A stretch of 64,000 bases of DNA from Acinetobacter calcoaceticus DSM 30006 = CIP 81.8 (GTDB lineage: Bacteria; Pseudomonadota; Gammaproteobacteria; Pseudomonadales; Moraxellaceae). The stretch lies in NCBI RefSeq assembly GCF_000368965.1, contig NZ_KB849784.1, positions 205,825-269,824 on the forward strand, written 5' to 3'. Each line of letters starts with the position of its first letter. Position 1 is the first letter of the stretch. Positions 15,863-24,540 of the stretch are shown piece after piece. Below the pieces are notes generated by a model. The model was not told the DNA's origin. It saw only the letters and a program-made list of their open reading frames with translations, and made no database searches. The translations under genes were made by a program, and so were the position numbers.

Positions 15863-17938
15863 TTAAAATCTAAAATCAACACCTACTGTAAAATTGCGTC
15901 CAACTTGTGGAATATTGGATAAGAACGAAGCATGTTGATAAACGGTGTCATCTAACAAATTGTTCGCTTTTAAGTACACACGATAATCCGTTTTTGCACC
16001 ATATTGCCCTGAATATGCCACACCAAGGTTTAGCATATTATAGCCTTCAGTTTCGGTCTCGTAGGCCGCGATTTTGTCTTGGTTAAAGACATGATAATAC
16101 TCAGCAGAACCACTAAATCCATCACCGAAATCTGCATCGACTTTAGTCCCTAAGCGCCCTGCTGGAATGCGTGGTGCATTTCCTTCGGCATCAATTTTAC
16201 CGCGCACATAGTCACCAAAAGCACTGATCTTATACATTGGGTTAATTTGATAACCAATTTCACCCTCTGCACCATAGAAACGTGCTTTATCTTGGGTGTA
16301 TTGAACTAAACGGAAGTCTTTATAGCGGTCAAGGGTTTGCGCATAGATGTAGTCATCAAACCAGTTATGGTAAACATGAAGATGATAATCGAGTTTGTCA
16401 TTATCAAAATGCAAACCTAACTCAACATTATTCGATTTTTCCTTACTGAGCTGATCGTTCCCTAACTCATAAGTATTTGTCGCAAAATGCCCACCATTTG
16501 CATATAACTCTTGAGCTAAAGGTAAACGTTCTTGATGAGAGGCTACAAAAGAAAGTTTATAGTTTGGTGCAAACTCCCAGTTCGCAGCACCAGCATAAGA
16601 AAAGGCAGAACCATCAAAATCTTGTTTAGAGTTGTCGTCTACATCAATTTCTTGCTGATCTGCACGTGCAGAAAGCTCAAAATGTACGTCTTTCCATTGC
16701 TTATGTTCTAAAGCAAACACGCTCCACTTTTTGGTGGTGGTCGGTGCCATGAAGGCTTCTTCGCCAGTCAAATCTAATTTTTGCTGGCCTAACTGCGCGC
16801 CAATGACCCCTTCCCAACTTGCAATAGGGTTGTGTACTAACTCAATACGCCCGTCATAGCCTTTGTTTTGGAATCGGGTTGCAATTGCCCCTTCTTCAAT
16901 TTCATCATGCTGATAGTCGGTATAGCTTGCTTGTGCGCGTAACTTTTGAAAGCCTGCAAATGGATCATTTAACTCAGTTTTAAAATCATAACGCTCAGAT
17001 TTTAAATCAATCCATGGGCCGCCATGTTCGTGATCATGTTCTTCATTTCCATGGTCATGAGCTTCTTCACCATCTTCATGTTCATGATCGCCACAATGTA
17101 AATGCGGTATTCCCGTTAGATGAGCACTGCAACTTTCATATTCATGGCTATGCCCAGGTAAACCATATTGGTCTCGACGGTTGCTATAAGAAATGCCTGT
17201 ATAACCACGGTCATAAATCCAAGATAACCCGACGTTAACTGAATCACCCTGAGCAAAAGTATTGTCTACACGGCGCTCTTTTTCACCTTCATTAAGATAA
17301 TTTGGCGCAATGTAGTTATTCGCATCACGTGTTAACCCCTCAACACGTAAAGCCACTTGACTACCCAAACCTACAGTTACACCAGCACTCGCCAGTTTTT
17401 CATCACTTCCAGTGTTGTAACGTAAGCCAACTTGTCCTTCATAGCCGTTTTCAGGCATTTGCGTAGGGATCTTGTTATCAATAACGTTAACTAAGCCGCC
17501 GACATTTCCAGCACCAAACAGTAAAGTTGAAGGACCTCGAATCACTTCGACTTGTTTTGCAAGCACAGGATCTACAGTTACCGCATGGTCAGGAGACAAC
17601 GTCGAGACATCAATATTTTCTGATGAATTTTGAAGTACTTTAACGCGTGGCCCATCTTGTCCACGGATGACTGGACGACTCGAACCAGCCCCAAACTGAT
17701 TAGCGTAAATTCCTACTTCACTACTCAGCGCATCCCCAATGGTGGCAGCACCTTGCGATAAATGCTTTTGATCAACAACAGCATCTGCAACTGCAAAATC
17801 TTGTGAAGTTTGCTCAAGTGGATGAGCCTTAATTCGAATGGTTTCTAACTTTTCAACATTTTCACTTTCTGCTGCAAACGAAGGAACGGATATGACAGCT
17901 AAAATGGATAAGGTCAAAATATTTTTATAAAACTGCAT
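15863..17938 (-). CDS. znuD: TonB-dependent zinc receptor ZnuD
   Basis: The 691-residue outer-membrane protein has a signal peptide ending at SFAA (about residue 23), a TonB-box/plug domain (RPVIRGQDGPRVKVLQ, then VEVIRGPSTLLFGAGNVGG) and a beta barrel ending in the typical terminal Phe (GVDFRF). A loop near residues 264-308 is packed with His, Asp and Glu (GDHEHEDGEEAHDHGNEEHD) and includes two Cys, as in the zinc-capturing loop of ZnuD proteins. It should import zinc using TonB energy. A Zur-like operator lies 35 bases upstream of the start. Confidence 0.88.
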   Translation of the reverse strand: MQFYKNILTLSILAVISVPSFAAESENVEKLETIRIKAHPLEQTSQDFAVADAVVDQKHLSQGAATIGDALSSEVGIYANQFGAGSSRPVIRGQDGPRVKVLQNSSENIDVSTLSPDHAVTVDPVLAKQVEVIRGPSTLLFGAGNVGGLVNVIDNKIPTQMPENGYEGQVGLRYNTGSDEKLASAGVTVGLGSQVALRVEGLTRDANNYIAPNYLNEGEKERRVDNTFAQGDSVNVGLSWIYDRGYTGISYSNRRDQYGLPGHSHEYESCSAHLTGIPHLHCGDHEHEDGEEAHDHGNEEHDHEHGGPWIDLKSERYDFKTELNDPFAGFQKLRAQASYTDYQHDEIEEGAIATRFQNKGYDGRIELVHNPIASWEGVIGAQLGQQKLDLTGEEAFMAPTTTKKWSVFALEHKQWKDVHFELSARADQQEIDVDDNSKQDFDGSAFSYAGAANWEFAPNYKLSFVASHQERLPLAQELYANGGHFATNTYELGNDQLSKEKSNNVELGLHFDNDKLDYHLHVYHNWFDDYIYAQTLDRYKDFRLVQYTQDKARFYGAEGEIGYQINPMYKISAFGDYVRGKIDAEGNAPRIPAGRLGTKVDADFGDGFSGSAEYYHVFNQDKIAAYETETEGYNMLNLGVAYSGQYGAKTDYRVYLKANNLLDDTVYQHASFLSNIPQVGRNFTVGVDFRF

Positions 17939-17972
17939 TGGATGTGTCCCGAATCACGATATGTTTTATTTT

Positions 17973-17987
17973 TGTTATACTATAACA
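17973..17987 (-). promoter_or_regulatory. Zur box in the znuD promoter
   Basis: TGTTATA-C-TATAACA is a perfect 7-1-7 palindrome, followed by TTTC on the plus strand. This is the core of the A. baumannii Zur operator as I recall it. On the minus strand it contains TATAGT, a good -10 element, so Zur with zinc would cover the promoter. Confidence 0.8.
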
Positions 17988-18075
17988 TTTCATTTGTTTT
18001 GCAATAAAAAACATTTTTAATTAGACGATTCGTTAGACTGGTCAACTAAATGATGTGAGTAATTTTTGATTTCTA

Positions 18076-18840
18076 ATGCCTTTTACCATCTCTCATGCCG
18101 TTATAGCTCCTCCCTTATCTAAGCTTAGCCAAAATACTTTACCGATTGCTGCTTTAGCAATTGGGAGTATGACACCCGATCTTTACCGCTTATTTACAGT
18201 TCATTCCAACATGCTGACTCACCAATGGAAAGGCCTGATCTATCCCAATCTTGCATTAGGCTTGCTGTTTTGTGCTGTTTGGTATTTTCTTTACCGCCCA
18301 GTGATTTACCGTTTTTTGGGTGTGCAACATGATCTTGCGCTCAATTCTTTAAAACGTATTTCTATATTTTTTATTGGAACATTGCTTGCACTAACGTTAG
18401 GCATTGCAACTCATTTAATCTGGGATGGTCTAACGCATGCAGACTTTCGAACCTTTGTATTTAAAGATGTATTAGCGACAACAGTTCATCTTTTTGGACA
18501 TCCATATCCATTACATCGTCTTTTACAACTTGGCTCTTCTGCTCTTGCTTTGCCTTTTCTCGCTTGGATGTGCCTTCACTATTACCAGCGCTATAAACAA
18601 CATTGGAAGGTCAGTATAAAAATTAAAGTTTTCGCGTGGACTCTTTTTATACTATCTACACTCTTAGGTTTATTTTCTTTTTGGGATTATGCTCGCTACA
18701 TTCCTCATGAGGTTTGGCATGCTGATACCTATTATTTTACAGGCCGTTCGATTAATGAGTTTATGCAGGGCTGGTTAAGTACCTTTAGCTTAGGATGCTT
18801 ATTATTCTTGTTTTTAGATCGGCAACAAAGAATGGGATGA
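18076..18840 (+). CDS. DUF4184 family integral membrane protein
   Basis: The 254-residue protein opens with MPFTISHAVIAPPL and contains GSMTPDLYRLF, both typical of DUF4184 proteins. It has about five or six hydrophobic segments. Conserved-type polar groups within or near membrane helices (HLIWDGLTHADFRTF, GHPYPLHRLLQLGSS) give a His/Asp set like that of membrane metal-dependent hydrolases (YdjM/phosphatase-like). The function is unknown. It starts 138 bases from znuD in the opposite direction, so the Zur site could reach it as well, although no separate operator is seen. Confidence 0.75.
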   Translation: MPFTISHAVIAPPLSKLSQNTLPIAALAIGSMTPDLYRLFTVHSNMLTHQWKGLIYPNLALGLLFCAVWYFLYRPVIYRFLGVQHDLALNSLKRISIFFIGTLLALTLGIATHLIWDGLTHADFRTFVFKDVLATTVHLFGHPYPLHRLLQLGSSALALPFLAWMCLHYYQRYKQHWKVSIKIKVFAWTLFILSTLLGLFSFWDYARYIPHEVWHADTYYFTGRSINEFMQGWLSTFSLGCLLFLFLDRQQRMG

Positions 18841-19010
18841 ATCAGGAAACTTGCTGCCAAATTGCTCATTTTCAGGTTAATTTCTGCGGTTTTTTGATCT
18901 ACTTCTTGTGACAAACCATGCAACAAGGCATAATCGAAAACTTATTTTTTTGACGGTGCGCGGTTTACGCATCCGTCTTTTCAGCCAATATAGTTTGGAT
19001 AATCTTCATT

Positions 19011-20798
19011 ATGATGCGAACTCATTACTGTGGCTCTTTAACTGAAGCCCAAATCGACCAAACCGTTACACTATGCGGTTGGGTACATCGTCGCCGTGAC
19101 CATGGTGGTGTTATTTTCCTTGATATGCGTGACCGTGATGGTCTCGTTCAAGTGGTTATTGACCCAGATACTCCAGAAGCATTTGCAACTGCAGATAAAG
19201 CACGTTCTGAATATGTATTAAAAATTACAGGTCGTGTTCGTCGCCGTTATGAAGGTACTGAAAATGCCAACATGGTGAGTGGTCAAATTGAAGTTTTAGG
19301 TAAAGACATCGAAGTTCTTGCTGCTTCAGAAACACCTCCATTCCCGTTAAATGATGAAAATACCAATATTTCTGAAGAAATTCGTTTGAAATATCGTTTC
19401 TTAGATATTCGTCGTCCTGAAATGTTGGATCGTTTACGCTTCCGTTCTAAATTGACTAATCTTATTCGTAATTATTTCGAAGACAATGGTTTCTTAGACG
19501 TTGAAACACCTATTTTGACACGTGCAACACCTGAAGGTGCGCGTGACTACTTAGTACCAAGTCGTGTACAAAATGGCAGTTTCTATGCACTTCCACAATC
19601 ACCACAATTATTCAAACAATTGTTGATGGTGGGTGGTATTGATCGTTACTACCAAATCGCGAAATGTTTCCGTGACGAAGACTTACGTGCTGATCGTCAA
19701 CCAGAATTTACTCAAATCGACGTTGAAACATCGTTCATGAGTGACGATGACATTATGGACTTAATGGAAGTCCTTACTGTGAAGATGTTCGATGAACTTC
19801 TTGGCGTTAAATTCGATAAATTCCAACGTATGACGTATGCAGATGCAATGCGTGACTATGCATCAGACAAACCTGACATGCGTATTCCGTTGAAACTCGT
19901 CGATGTTGCAGACTTAATGCAAGAAGTAGAGTTCAAAGTATTTGCGGGCCCTGCAAAAGATCCTAAAGGTCGTATTGTTGCCTTACGTGTTCCAGGTGCA
20001 GCATCATTGCCACGTAGTGCAATCGATGAATACACCAAATTCGTTGGCATCTATGGTGCAAAAGGTTTGGCTTATATCAAAGTTAATGAACTCGCTAAAG
20101 GAATTGAAGGTCTTCAATCTCCAATCGTGAAATTCATTGAGCCGATCGTACTTGAACTGTTGGCACGTGTTGGTGCGCAAGATGGCGATATCGTATTCTT
20201 CGGTGCAGATAAAGCTAAAGTTGTAAATGATGCAATGGGTGCTCTTCGTGTGAAGATTGGCCATGATTTGAATCTTGCAACTTGTGAGTGGGCTCCACTT
20301 TGGGTTGTTGACTTCCCAATGTTTGAAGAAACTGACGATGGCAAATGGACTTCTGTTCACCATCCATTCACGCTACCAAAATCAAGCGTAGAAGAAGTGA
20401 AGAGCAATCCAGGTGAAGCACTTTCTGTTGCTTACGACATGGTATTGAACGGTACTGAAGTTGGTGGTGGTTCACTTCGTATTTATACATTAGAAATGCA
20501 AAAAGCGATTTTTGAAGCGCTTGGTATTTCTGATGAAGAAGCAGAAGAGAAATTCAGCTTCTTATTAAATGCGCTTCGTTACGGTGCTCCTCCTCACGGT
20601 GGTTTGGCATTTGGTCTTGACCGTTTAGTGATGTTAATGACTGGCGCGACTTCTATTCGTGACGTTATTGCATTCCCGAAAACTAAGACTGCTGAATGTC
20701 CACTTACTCAAGCACCTGCTCCTGTTGAAGCAAATCAGCTTCGTGACTTGGGCATCCGCTTACGTGAAAAGCCAAAAGCTGAAGAAAAACAAGCATAA
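19011..20798 (+). CDS. aspS: Aspartyl-tRNA synthetase
   Basis: The 595-residue class II synthetase has the bacterial domain order: N-terminal OB-fold anticodon-binding domain (GWVHRRRDHGGVIFLDMRDR), catalytic core with motif 2 (CFRDEDLRADRQPEFTQID), the inserted bacterial GAD domain in the middle, and motif 3 (GLAFGLDRLVMLMTG) near the end. It charges tRNA-Asp, and possibly also tRNA-Asn if non-discriminating. Two ATGs are adjacent (19011 and 19014); neither has a clear ribosome site. It is one border of the A. baumannii outer-core locus. Confidence 0.97.
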   Translation: MMRTHYCGSLTEAQIDQTVTLCGWVHRRRDHGGVIFLDMRDRDGLVQVVIDPDTPEAFATADKARSEYVLKITGRVRRRYEGTENANMVSGQIEVLGKDIEVLAASETPPFPLNDENTNISEEIRLKYRFLDIRRPEMLDRLRFRSKLTNLIRNYFEDNGFLDVETPILTRATPEGARDYLVPSRVQNGSFYALPQSPQLFKQLLMVGGIDRYYQIAKCFRDEDLRADRQPEFTQIDVETSFMSDDDIMDLMEVLTVKMFDELLGVKFDKFQRMTYADAMRDYASDKPDMRIPLKLVDVADLMQEVEFKVFAGPAKDPKGRIVALRVPGAASLPRSAIDEYTKFVGIYGAKGLAYIKVNELAKGIEGLQSPIVKFIEPIVLELLARVGAQDGDIVFFGADKAKVVNDAMGALRVKIGHDLNLATCEWAPLWVVDFPMFEETDDGKWTSVHHPFTLPKSSVEEVKSNPGEALSVAYDMVLNGTEVGGGSLRIYTLEMQKAIFEALGISDEEAEEKFSFLLNALRYGAPPHGGLAFGLDRLVMLMTGATSIRDVIAFPKTKTAECPLTQAPAPVEANQLRDLGIRLREKPKAEEKQA

Positions 20799-20815
20799 TT
20801 TTCTATACGATTCAC

Positions 20816-20847
20816 AAAAAAGCCTTACTTTATGTAAGGCTTTTTTT
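20816..20847 (+). terminator. Terminator of aspS
   Basis: AAAAAAGCCTTAC and GTAAGGCTTTTTTT form a 13-bp stem around TTTAT. Confidence 0.93.
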
Positions 20848-20853
20848 ATTGCG

Positions 20854-20882
20854 TTGAGATCGCACTGTGAGAATGGCATAAT
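20854..20882 (+). promoter_or_regulatory. Sigma-70 promoter for the small membrane protein gene
   Basis: TTGAGA (20854-20859), a 17-bp spacer and CATAAT (20877-20882) match the housekeeping consensus well and sit right after the aspS terminator, 37 bases before the next ATG. Confidence 0.6.
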
Positions 20883-20918
20883 AGCGCCTTATTCCTCCCT
20901 TTGGTGTGAGCAAAACTT

Positions 20919-21137
20919 ATGGCTATGCGCCCTGCTGTCCGTCGTCGTACACTTGTATTAATAATCTTCGCTATAGCACAGTGGTTATTTATGCGTTACA
21001 TTTTAGCCAATGGTTTATTTAATATAGATACCAATCAACGTATTTTATATTTTTGCGTAAGTAGCTTAGGTGGTGCTCTACTCATTTTTGTGAGTTTGAT
21101 TTATATGGTATTAAAAGGTAATGCCGACCAAGCTTAA
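20919..21137 (+). CDS. Small membrane protein of 72 residues
   Basis: A positively charged N-terminus (RPAVRRRTL) is followed by two hydrophobic segments (about residues 12-31 and 43-64), which predicts a two-helix inner-membrane protein. It has its own promoter. No family is recognised. It lies just inside the aspS end of the outer-core locus. Confidence 0.6.
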   Translation: MAMRPAVRRRTLVLIIFAIAQWLFMRYILANGLFNIDTNQRILYFCVSSLGGALLIFVSLIYMVLKGNADQA

Positions 21138-21201
21138 CGACACTACTCGCCACTGGTTTTAACTGATATGATTTGACTGGTGGCTTAATTTTTTATTTAT
21201 T

Positions 21202-21477
21202 TTGTTATCAAGACTTTTAACCTCATTGGTTTCAAAACTTGCCAATAAAACTCAATCTAATGTGATTGGAATCAGTTGTATTCGCAATTCAGATACTCAA
21301 TTTGATATCCAATGTACTCCATTATCTGAGTATATTTTATCGAAAGATTTACAAATATCTGTTGATCACTTAAATAAAGATTTAGAAAATATGATTAATG
21401 TCGGACCTGAACAGTATATTTGGTCATATAAGCGTTTCAGAAATTGCTATGGAAATATTAATAGATATCGCCCTTAA
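21202..21477 (+). pseudogene. 3' remnant of a lipid A acyltransferase gene (LpxL/LpxM type)
   Basis: The frame has no ATG (TTG at best) and encodes about 91 residues. The part DHLNKDLENMI, then PEQYIWSYKRFR, is the conserved C-terminal signature of the late lipid A acyltransferases (HtrB/LpxL/LpxM). The catalytic HxxxxD motif and the other two thirds of the enzyme are missing; the 64 bases upstream hold no more of it. I read this as the tail of a deleted acyltransferase gene left at the edge of the LOS outer-core locus. Confidence 0.7.
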
Positions 21478-21720
21478 TTAAATGATCACCAATACTTCAA
21501 GCTATTTTATAGTTTTTTCAATCAATTAATTTTAACTCATTAAGCTTAACTCTCAACTATAATATAAATATCTCTCAGTTTTATTTGATATAATCAACTT
21601 TATAACTATTATAAAAATTAATCCCACACTCACCTTTATAAATTTAGCAATATCAACAATCCAAATGAATATCTTTCCAAAGAAGATTTTCATTAGATTT
21701 GATCAAACTATCTAGAAGAA

Positions 21721-22764
21721 CTATAGTAAACCATATTCTTTTAACAAATATTCATTATAAGAACCTGTTTGTACTTCCTTAATATAATTCAGTTTATGAA
21801 TTGCTATTTTTGATAAAATTTCATTGTAATCTGTTACATCAAATACTTTAACTTGTTTTACTTGTAATAGATGTACCAAGGTATCATCTAATAATAACAT
21901 TGAATTATGCAGTAAATGTGTTGTCATTAACTCATTAAACATAATCTGAAAAATAAAATAATGCGGGATATTATTTTGCGTTTTCCAATAATTAAGCATA
22001 ATATCTAAACAAATATGTGTAATTTCATTATGCTTTTGCGACACAATAAAACTATTTAAAACATTAACAAAATGCTCATCATGCCAGCCAAAATAATCAT
22101 CATTAAAATCAATCCATTTATTTTTATTTTCAGCTTCAGAATCGCGCTGGAACATAAAAAAATCTTGTTCAAGAATTAAAGGGTTGATTTCTTCAGTTAA
22201 TAAAATTGTGGCATCAATCCAAATTCCCCCATATATATCAAGTAAAGCAAGTCGGATAAGATCAGCAAAAAAGGCTGGTTTAAAGTTTTTATTTTTCTTA
22301 GTTTCCCAAACAAAATCTGGCAGATCTAGATATTCTTTTACACTTTCTTCATCAAGCCGTATAACTTGATAATCACCTTTAAAACGATCGACAGAGGCAA
22401 AACATAATTTAACCGTGTCATTTTGCTGTGCGGCAGCAAAGCCTTGTCCCCAATACTGCCAAATAATTTTTTGATCTGAAAATTGTTTTTTCGCTTTAAG
22501 TTGGAAATTTTCTAGCTTACCAGCAAAATATTGATCTAAAAAAATATTCCATAATTTAGCAACATGCTTTTTTTGTAAAACATTGGCTTGTTGTGCTTCT
22601 CGTTTACGCTGAGCTTTGGGTACAAATAACGAATAAAAAGTACGCCAAGGCTGTTTTTTCAAACGTTTTAACCGGACAGTTTGTGCTTCATCTTGAGAAA
22701 ATAAATCCATCATTTGTGACATTACTTCAGTATTTTCTGGTTGATTTTGTACCTGCATTGACAT
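21721..22764 (-). CDS. Glycosyltransferase, capsular polysaccharide synthesis (GT32-like) family
   Basis: The 347-residue protein matches the Caps_synth/GT32-type family. IIWQYWGQGF marks the start of the nucleotide-sugar fold, and ADLIRLALLDIYGGIWIDAT carries the conserved GGxWxDxT, the DXD-like metal site. It has no membrane segment and should act at the cytoplasmic face, adding a sugar to the LOS outer core. Its ATG overlaps by one base the stop codon of the fragment before it, so it may now depend on translational coupling to that remnant. Donor and linkage are unknown. The DNA here is very AT-rich. Confidence 0.8.
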   Translation of the reverse strand: MSMQVQNQPENTEVMSQMMDLFSQDEAQTVRLKRLKKQPWRTFYSLFVPKAQRKREAQQANVLQKKHVAKLWNIFLDQYFAGKLENFQLKAKKQFSDQKIIWQYWGQGFAAAQQNDTVKLCFASVDRFKGDYQVIRLDEESVKEYLDLPDFVWETKKNKNFKPAFFADLIRLALLDIYGGIWIDATILLTEEINPLILEQDFFMFQRDSEAENKNKWIDFNDDYFGWHDEHFVNVLNSFIVSQKHNEITHICLDIMLNYWKTQNNIPHYFIFQIMFNELMTTHLLHNSMLLLDDTLVHLLQVKQVKVFDVTDYNEILSKIAIHKLNYIKEVQTGSYNEYLLKEYGLL

Positions 22765-22913
22765 TAAAAATATCCTATCAACTTTTTAAAACGATTTGAA
22801 AAATTACCATTGGTTTTTTCATTAGAACGTTGTAAATAGCATGGATGTCCATTTTCTACACTCCATTCCCCACGTCCAATATCGAAGAATGCTGTAATAA
22901 TTGTAATCGACAT
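22764..22913 (-). pseudogene. N-terminal fragment of an HtrL/YibB-like (WlaTC) glycosyltransferase
   Basis: A 49-residue frame starts at 22913 with MSITIITAFFDIGRGEW and goes on to CYLQRSNEK, which is the typical start of HtrL/YibB (WlaTC/HtrL) family proteins. After about 45 residues it runs into RFKKLIGYF and stops. The family is normally around 250-300 residues, so most of the gene has been lost. The stop overlaps the start codon of the following glycosyltransferase by one base. Confidence 0.65.
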
Positions 22914-22922
22914 TTTACGAAC

Positions 22923-23696
22923 CTATTTTGGATATTGACTTAACATGATTTTAAAAATTCTTTTTAAAAGAGAAATTTTCCATTTATCAAAAATTGATTT
23001 TTTAAATTTTTCTTCTTTATTTAACAATTTGCGCTCTTGCTCAATATAACTCTGTCCTGTACCCATTTCATCAAGTTCAGGATGATCAAATAAAAAAGTC
23101 GCATAAAACTGACAGTTTGGATCATAATCACGCATCTGAGACCAATGATCACAGCCTTTTGGAATCTCATGATAACGGATTAATAATTCAGCCATTTTTC
23201 GGTCAATAATATAAGCATAAGTATAAAATAAGCGCCCAAAATACACAGGATGAAGCTTAAGTACAGGTGTTTGATTGATCTTATTTTCTAAAAATGTACC
23301 ACGTACAGTCTTGCTACTTCTCAGTTGAATGCCACCCATACTCAGAAAAAAGCACTCCTGTAAATTTAAACCACTAACTTGTGCTTCTAAGTGATTTAAA
23401 TCAATATCATTTAAACAAATGGCATCATCTTCAAAAATACAGGCATACTGTTCATCTGATGCTAAAAAATCTTTAAATGCATTAACATGTGACAAGGTAC
23501 AACCAAGCTCAGCAGGGCTGAGTGCTTTTTTACGTCCTGCGACTGCAAGTTTAAAATATTCAGCCGTCGGCAGTAGCGCTCCAATCACGCCCATTTTGGT
23601 AAATTCACTATGATATTTTCCAAATGTCGGTTGTGAGAAGAAGCTTGTCAATCTTGCGCTGCCTTCCTTTTCAATACTGATTAAATATTTTTTCAC
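22923..23696 (-). CDS. Glycosyltransferase family 25 (LOS biosynthesis)
   Basis: The core KKYLISIEKEGSARL, then ALSPAELGCTLSHVNAFKDF and the acidic CIFEDDAICL motif, are classical for GT25 enzymes, including LOS galactosyl- and glucosyltransferases. It is soluble and should work at the inner face of the membrane. I prefer the GTG at 23696, whose AGG lies about 8 bases upstream; a GTG at 23714 adds six residues. It ends 10 bases before the HtrL-like fragment, in the same direction, so both probably belong to one operon with the GT32-like gene. Confidence 0.85.
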   Translation of the reverse strand: MKKYLISIEKEGSARLTSFFSQPTFGKYHSEFTKMGVIGALLPTAEYFKLAVAGRKKALSPAELGCTLSHVNAFKDFLASDEQYACIFEDDAICLNDIDLNHLEAQVSGLNLQECFFLSMGGIQLRSSKTVRGTFLENKINQTPVLKLHPVYFGRLFYTYAYIIDRKMAELLIRYHEIPKGCDHWSQMRDYDPNCQFYATFLFDHPELDEMGTGQSYIEQERKLLNKEEKFKKSIFDKWKISLLKRIFKIMLSQYPK

Positions 23697-23839
23697 TGCA
23701 CGAACCTGAAACACCTACTTGGAAAAAACCATTATATTTTATTCGGCATTCAAATAGTATTTTTCCCGTGTGATTGATGAATAGATTTTTTGTAGTAACA
23801 TGATTATGATGGTCGTTTTTACTGAGATGATCGCTTGAG

Positions 23840-24538
23840 ATGACTGCACTTGGTTTTTCTTCTGAGTATTACCATGTAAAGATTGAAGAACTGCTTCAAC
23901 TCAGTGATTCAAAACTTGATCTGCAACTGAAAAATGAATATCCACATATCCAAGCAGATGATGTGATTTTATTTATCGGTAAAGATTCTAAAAATATTGC
24001 AGACAATCTATTTCAAGGGCGTGACATCTTACTCCAAGCCCAAAAGCAAGGCTTAACCCATTTTCCAACATTGATCATGTTTGAACAACGTGCGCCACAA
24101 TTAGGCATATTGGCATTACTCAAACCGATTCGTAAAAAATATCTTGATTTTTCAACGCAAAGTTATGAAATTGCACTTAGCGATATTATTGATAATCATC
24201 TCGAACGTAATTTAAAAACCGAAGAAACTGCTTATAATTATAGTGATCGTAATAAATGGGGAGTGCCTAAAGATCAACGGCAAAGCCGTTTCCATGATAT
24301 TGATATGTCATTTAAAGAACATGGTTACGATAAAAATCACCCCATGGCAATTATGTTATGTCGTGGTTTAGGTGTGAAAGATAAATTGCATCAGGGACAC
24401 CATCGGATGTTTTTTTGCCGAAAATACAATATTCCTTATATACAAGTACAATTTTTAGCAACCAACAGTTTTTCGGGGCCTTTAAAAACATTTTTTTTAT
24501 GGTTAAATAAAACCCTTAAATACAAGCAAGTGAACTAG
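23840..24538 (+). CDS. Outer-core-locus protein of unknown function
   Basis: The 232-residue protein has no signal or membrane helix. The N-terminal half contains DDVILFIGKDSKNIADNLFQ. The C-terminal half has RNKWGVPKDQRQSRFHDID and MLCRGLGVKDKLHQGHHRMF, then YNIPYIQVQFLA. The GHHR followed by IPYIQV recalls the ParB/sulfiredoxin-like fold, in which G(x)HR sits near the nucleotide site; this is a weak, by-eye resemblance. It begins a plus-strand trio, with its stop two bases before the next glycosyltransferase ATG, so it is probably co-translated and linked to LOS sugar assembly. No function is claimed. Confidence 0.7.
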   Translation: MTALGFSSEYYHVKIEELLQLSDSKLDLQLKNEYPHIQADDVILFIGKDSKNIADNLFQGRDILLQAQKQGLTHFPTLIMFEQRAPQLGILALLKPIRKKYLDFSTQSYEIALSDIIDNHLERNLKTEETAYNYSDRNKWGVPKDQRQSRFHDIDMSFKEHGYDKNHPMAIMLCRGLGVKDKLHQGHHRMFFCRKYNIPYIQVQFLATNSFSGPLKTFFLWLNKTLKYKQVN

Positions 24539-24540
24539 AT

